Shown here: positions 59,183-64,000 of the stretch, piece after piece
How the letters are laid out: each line of letters starts with the position of its first letter
Numbering within the stretch: position 1 is the stretch's first letter
DNA from: Alphaproteobacteria bacterium
GTDB taxonomy: Bacteria; Pseudomonadota; Alphaproteobacteria; CAAHEQ01; UBA3637
DNA length: 64,000 bases
Assembly: GCA_015062385.1 (NCBI GenBank)
Contig: SUUT01000005.1
Location: forward strand, 26,997-90,996
Direction of reading: 5' to 3'
The notes under the pieces: generated by a model
Database searches by the model: none
What the model was told of the DNA's origin: nothing
The model's input: only the letters and a program-made list of their open reading frames with translations
Translations under genes and position numbers: made by a program

Positions 59183-59940
59183 TGAAAAAAGTCATCAATA
59201 CGCCTCAATATCAAGCCCCGAGTATTATATTGGTTCGACCACAATTAGCCGAAAACATGGGTATGGTTGCTCGGGCAATGATGAACTGTTGCTTATCGGA
59301 TCTAAGATTGGTATGTCCTCGTGACAATCACTTATCGGAAAAAGCCATTTCAGCAGCTTCCGGAGCACAGGCTATTTTAGAAGATGCAACCGTTTATTCT
59401 TCCTTAAATGAGGCAATAGCCGATAAACAGTTTGTTTTGGCAACAACCGCTCGTCAACGGGATATGACTAAACCGGTTTATGCCCCTCAAAAAGCGATTG
59501 ATTTAATTTACACGGTGACACAAAAAAATACAAATACAGCCATTTTATTCGGGGCCGAACGAACAGGATTAGAAAACAATGAGCTTATTTGTGCGAATGG
59601 AATTATTGAAATTCCGCTAAATCCCAAACACGCCTCTTTAAATTTATCACAAGCCGTCTTATTAGTTGGATATGAATGGTTTCAAAAAGCCCATTTTCAG
59701 GAAAACACACATTACGAAACAGGTGGTTCAGCATTAGCCACAAAACAAGAAGTTGATACTTTTTTAACCCATTTGGAAAGCAAACTGAAAGAACGGGGAT
59801 ATTTTCGCTTTAAGGATAAAGAAGAAAGAATGCGACACAACTTACGCAATATATTTACCCGTATGCCGTTAAGTCATTCAGAAATAAAAACACTCTACGG
59901 TGTTGTAACCGATCTTATTCGGATACCGAACAAGGACTAA
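59182..59940 (+). CDS. TrmJ-like tRNA/rRNA (SPOUT) methyltransferase
   Basis: IILVRPQLAENMGMVARAMMNCCLSDLRLVCPR, ILFGAERTGLENNELI, LNLSQAVLLVGYEW. Confidence 0.9.
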   Translation: MKKVINTPQYQAPSIILVRPQLAENMGMVARAMMNCCLSDLRLVCPRDNHLSEKAISAASGAQAILEDATVYSSLNEAIADKQFVLATTARQRDMTKPVYAPQKAIDLIYTVTQKNTNTAILFGAERTGLENNELICANGIIEIPLNPKHASLNLSQAVLLVGYEWFQKAHFQENTHYETGGSALATKQEVDTFLTHLESKLKERGYFRFKDKEERMRHNLRNIFTRMPLSHSEIKTLYGVVTDLIRIPNKD

Positions 59941-60176
59941 AAAGATTTTAGAAACTTCTATTTTACAGAAAAGAAGTCTTTATAAATGAAAAAAGATGAT
60001 AAAGTATTGTTATCTGTCAAAAACAAGAAATACTTGATGTTTTTAACATAAACTTTCGTTAAAAACAAATAGGTTAGGAAACATTCGTTACAACACTGTC
60101 TGCCTCTCAATATGATCGTTCGGTATTAAGTTCTCCGTATATTTACATGCGACATCCTTTTTAAACGACATATTTA

Positions 60177-63100
60177 TCAGAGTTCAGCCACACAAGCAAA
60201 CCCATTCCAATATGGCTTTGTCGAATCCGCCGTTTCACAAGAAGCACAAGTTGTTAAATTACCCGATAAAACCGGTGTCGGAGCTATGCATTGTGTGACC
60301 GTTGATGTACATGATGTACCATTCGGACAACCGCAACCGATTGCACCGATAATTTGTCCGATGTTACTGATTGTTTGGCAATAGTAAACATTTGTCGCTA
60401 TTATCGTTCCGGATTCGCTATTAGAAAGACCATATTTATTATAAAGACCTGGACTAGCACCTGAACTGCTCCCTGTAACATCGTCAATCGCCTCTATCAT
60501 GCCAAAATTAAAAATACCATAACTATCCCCCGTACCTGTCACACTTTTTGCCCTTATTATTCCGGTTCCTTGGTTATTAATACCATAAAAAATACTTGTA
60601 CCTGAAACATCACCGCTTGTCACTACCGTACCACTATTATAAATACCATAACTACCTGTTATACTTGTACCAACAATATCACCAATCGCCTCTATCGTAC
60701 CAGCATTACTAATCCCTTGTGATGAAGATGATGTTGCCGAAACAACTAATGCCTTTAAACTCTTTCCGAAATTAACCGTTAATTTGCCTTCTACTGTTAA
60801 ATTACATTTCGAAATATCTAAATCATTTGCAACTGTCATATCTTTATTATATGTAATTGTTTCATCTGTGACCGTAAAATCAGTTGTACTATAACCAGCA
60901 TTTTGCATCTGTTGTGTACACCATGTTGTTACATCTATACAGACATTATCTGTTCCAACAGATTTATCACTCGGGCACGTTCCAACACAAACACCATCAT
61001 CTAAATATGGTCTTTCTGTCGGACATTCAGCCACACAAGAAGTACCGTCAAAATATGGTTTTGTAGAATCAGCTGTTTCACAAGAAGCACACGTTGTTAA
61101 ATTACCCGATAAAACCGGTGTCGGAGCCAAACAAGCCGTTGGAGCCGTTCCACACTGTGTTGTATCCTCACAATTACAACTGATATTACCGATAATTTGT
61201 CCTTCATTAATAATTTGTTTACAATAGTAAGCATTTGTTGCTGTTATTAACCCTGCATTACCGATACCTATTGTATTTTCAGATATATTTGTTCCAACAA
61301 CATCACCTGAAACCTCTAATGTACCAGAATTAGAAATTGCAGCCTCCTGATTACTGGAACCAACAAGATTACCTCTAGCTTTTATTGTTCCTTCATTCGC
61401 AACGCCTACATTAGGTCCAGCTGTTCCTTTAATATTTTCTTTTGCTATAATGAAACCATCAGATGCATTATAAATTCCGGCATATCCTGTTCCAGTCATA
61501 TTTGTTGCTGTAAGTGAGCCATAATTCATAATTGCTGTACCATCAAGACTAAATCCGACAACATCTCCATTTGCCAGCAATATTCCATCATTTTCAATAC
61601 CTGAATATTCTCCACCACTTGTTCCAGATATATTTTGGCTTACCTCAACTGTACCATTATTAACAATGCCATCAAAACTTGCATGTTCCGCTGTTACATT
61701 CTGAGCTTTTAATATTCTATTTTCTCCAATTGTTAAAGTCCCTGATGATACCATTAAATCTCCTGACACTGTTAAATTACAGTATGTCAATGTCAAATCC
61801 CCATTAACACTCATATTACCGGTGTAAGTAATAACACCATCATCAGAAACTGTATAAGTTGATGAATCATATCCGGACATTTTTGCCGTACAATATTCTT
61901 TGAGTGAAACACACGTTGTTCCATCCCAAATAGGCGTATCCGGATATACGACTTCACAAGTTGAACAAGCCCCATTCGTTGCATCCCAAACCGGCATTGA
62001 ACTGTCAATTTCTGCACATGTTTGACACATATTATTTACATCTGGAACCGGCTTATCACTCGGACATTCAGAAACACAAATACCATCATCCGTAACAAAT
62101 TTTCCAACCGGACAAGAAGATACACAGGCAAGTCCATCTAAATATGGCGTATCCCCATAACACACATTTTTATCCATACATATTGCCGGCATATTCCTTA
62201 ATTCATCGTCTGTCTGTGTAATTACGCCTCCAACAAATTCAATTTGAACTTCACAAAACTTAACAACACCACCTGTTTTACCTGTATCAGAGTCAGTGTA
62301 TTTAAACGATTCTTTATATTGTGCTACTGTTGCCGTTAAATCTTCCGGACAACTGTAAAGGATCCATCCTGAAATATCTTGAGGCACATCATACAATATT
62401 GAGCCTTGCACGCAAGACGAAGTATATTTTGCATAGGCTTTTGGGAAAATCATATCAGATACAAAAACACCCATCTTTTCCCAAAATGCAACTTGTGCAA
62501 CTATCTTTGGAGAAAAACATACCCAATCAAATTTACCTGCATCTGCAATTTCTTTACCAATATTGGAACAAAACTCTTTTGCCAAATCTAACGTTTCAAA
62601 TGAATCTGTTGAAACATAGGATTCTCCATATTGACAATATCCTCCATACGGTGTATCAAAACACGGAATACATTCTGCTGTACATTCACAATCATCCCTC
62701 ATCTTACATTCTTGACAAATTTCACTCGGACATTCTGAAACACAAGAAGCGTTATCTACATATGGTTTATCCATTGGACAAGATTCTACACAAACATTAT
62801 CTGCAACATATGCCTTTTCTGTCGGACATGTGGCAACACATTCAACACCATCCCAGTAGGGTTTATTTTCCGGACATTGACACCGATATTCGCCTGTTGT
62901 TTCATCTAATCTCATCACTTTTACTGCCGGACAGACACATTTACCGCTTGATAAGATTAATCCCTTTCTACTGTCACAATTAACACACTTATCGGCTTCC
63001 GACCAAGTCCGATTCGCACATTCCGAGCATTCCTCTCGTGTCACATCTAATGCATGCGGATTCTCGCATTCCCAATCTTTAATACATTGTCCGTCCGTTA

Positions 63101-64000
63101 TATCACACACATATCCATACGGACAGCTTTCTGTATTGCTACAACTATTCGTGACACACTTACCGGCTTCCGAATCCCATACCCAACCGGCTTCACATAA
63201 ATTCGTCACACCACCACTACCGTCATCATTCGGTTCACATCGTCCTTCTTCTTCATGCGTGCCGTCCGGACACCGACAGACCGTATTATTTTCAAACGTT
63301 TGAAATGGCTTTTTACATTCTGTACAACTTGTACCTGTTCTATAATATCCGTCATTACATTTACAAGCATTATCCGTAAACGTTGCGTTTGTATCGCATG
63401 TTATACAACTACTCCCGTTCCAATGCGTGTTCGTCCCCGAACAACTACATCCGTCACCGTCACTGGTCGGGGTACTACCACTCGGGCATTGGATACAAGA
63501 ATTGCCACTCTTATATGATGAACTATCACATACGCAATCACTGCCGTTCCACTCTTTGTTCGAGCCGCAACTTTCACAGGATTGCCCATTCCAATAGGTT
63601 GTCTTGTCCTCACAAACACATGTGCCACCACTGATTGATGCTACACTTGTATCGCAGTATGTTGTACACCCTTCTCCGTGCCAATTTGTTTTACATTCAC
63701 ATCCGTTTTGGGTTTCATTCACTTGTTGATTCGTTCCGCAACTCACACAACTCGTGCCATTCCAATACGAATCCGAATCATTACACACACACGTACCATT
63801 GCTCCATGTTTCTGTACAATATGACGTACAATCGTTGCCGTAATAATTAGAAATACACTTTGTACAATTACCTTCACTGTCAAACGCAAAATTGCCCGTA
63901 CAATTTGTTTTACATTCATTATTATACTCTGTTGTTCCACTCGGACACACACAGGTTCCCGTACTATCAAACTCTTTACCACCCGTGCAATTTGTTTTAC
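60177..64000 (-). CDS. giant Cys-rich protein with solenoid-like G-I-x-N-x-G repeats, partial at right window edge
   Basis: ORF from stop at 60177 remains open past the reported GTG at 63950 (upstream in-frame DSTGTCVCPSGTT); body matches ectodomains of the prepilin-like family. Confidence 0.85.
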   Translation of the reverse strand, partial: KTNCTGGKEFDSTGTCVCPSGTTEYNNECKTNCTGNFAFDSEGNCTKCISNYYGNDCTSYCTETWSNGTCVCNDSDSYWNGTSCVSCGTNQQVNETQNGCECKTNWHGEGCTTYCDTSVASISGGTCVCEDKTTYWNGQSCESCGSNKEWNGSDCVCDSSSYKSGNSCIQCPSGSTPTSDGDGCSCSGTNTHWNGSSCITCDTNATFTDNACKCNDGYYRTGTSCTECKKPFQTFENNTVCRCPDGTHEEEGRCEPNDDGSGGVTNLCEAGWVWDSEAGKCVTNSCSNTESCPYGYVCDITDGQCIKDWECENPHALDVTREECSECANRTWSEADKCVNCDSRKGLILSSGKCVCPAVKVMRLDETTGEYRCQCPENKPYWDGVECVATCPTEKAYVADNVCVESCPMDKPYVDNASCVSECPSEICQECKMRDDCECTAECIPCFDTPYGGYCQYGESYVSTDSFETLDLAKEFCSNIGKEIADAGKFDWVCFSPKIVAQVAFWEKMGVFVSDMIFPKAYAKYTSSCVQGSILYDVPQDISGWILYSCPEDLTATVAQYKESFKYTDSDTGKTGGVVKFCEVQIEFVGGVITQTDDELRNMPAICMDKNVCYGDTPYLDGLACVSSCPVGKFVTDDGICVSECPSDKPVPDVNNMCQTCAEIDSSMPVWDATNGACSTCEVVYPDTPIWDGTTCVSLKEYCTAKMSGYDSSTYTVSDDGVITYTGNMSVNGDLTLTYCNLTVSGDLMVSSGTLTIGENRILKAQNVTAEHASFDGIVNNGTVEVSQNISGTSGGEYSGIENDGILLANGDVVGFSLDGTAIMNYGSLTATNMTGTGYAGIYNASDGFIIAKENIKGTAGPNVGVANEGTIKARGNLVGSSNQEAAISNSGTLEVSGDVVGTNISENTIGIGNAGLITATNAYYCKQIINEGQIIGNISCNCEDTTQCGTAPTACLAPTPVLSGNLTTCASCETADSTKPYFDGTSCVAECPTERPYLDDGVCVGTCPSDKSVGTDNVCIDVTTWCTQQMQNAGYSTTDFTVTDETITYNKDMTVANDLDISKCNLTVEGKLTVNFGKSLKALVVSATSSSSQGISNAGTIEAIGDIVGTSITGSYGIYNSGTVVTSGDVSGTSIFYGINNQGTGIIRAKSVTGTGDSYGIFNFGMIEAIDDVTGSSSGASPGLYNKYGLSNSESGTIIATNVYYCQTISNIGQIIGAIGCGCPNGTSCTSTVTQCIAPTPVLSGNLTTCASCETADSTKPYWNGFACVAEL

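Noticed and set aside
62321-62983. 220-aa + strand ORF opposite the giant Cys-rich gene
   Set aside because: Antisense artifact in AT-rich, stop-poor repeat DNA; composition (His/Leu/Tyr-rich) is not protein-like.

Overview
AT-rich chromosomal window, most consistent with a host-associated (gut-type) alphaproteobacterium. This is inferred from DUF2155, DUF3126, TIGR02300, DUF2066 and tandem MlaD-type genes. Housekeeping content: rplM-rpsI, rpsA, cmk, gyrA, ssb, metK-like, psd-pssA, trmJ-like, dusA, hda-like, rnpB (RNase P RNA), tRNA-Pro(TGG) and tRNA-Leu(CAG). Two accessory zones stand out. (1) Next to tRNA-Pro (about 10.3-15.8 kb) is a small island with two DpnII/MboI-like adenine methylases, a PD-(D/E)XK-like putative nuclease and a HEPN-motif protein. 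It is bounded by att-like CGACCAATAT repeats and followed by a homologue of the methyl-directed enzyme DpnI, whose N-terminus is out of frame at an A8 tract. DpnI-type and GATC-methylating systems are normally mutually exclusive. (2) A family of very large cysteine-rich proteins shares an unusual prepilin-like N-terminus (GRSMVE/IE-ILGVL...). Four are clustered at 43.1-51.8 kb and one lies at 27.9-30.8 kb; a related Cys-rich ORF runs off the right edge with its N-terminus unseen. Each of the five visible pilin-headed genes is preceded by a 157-bp element bounded by about 15-bp inverted repeats. A sixth 157-bp copy at 2300-2456 is in the opposite orientation relative to the adjacent gene and has compensatory changes in both ends. 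Leader/body mosaicism suggests gene conversion within this family. Several tandem-repeat proteins and three indel-disrupted ORFs are also present. No CRISPR array, reverse transcriptase or integrase was recognised. All homology calls are from memory and motif reading; nothing was searched.
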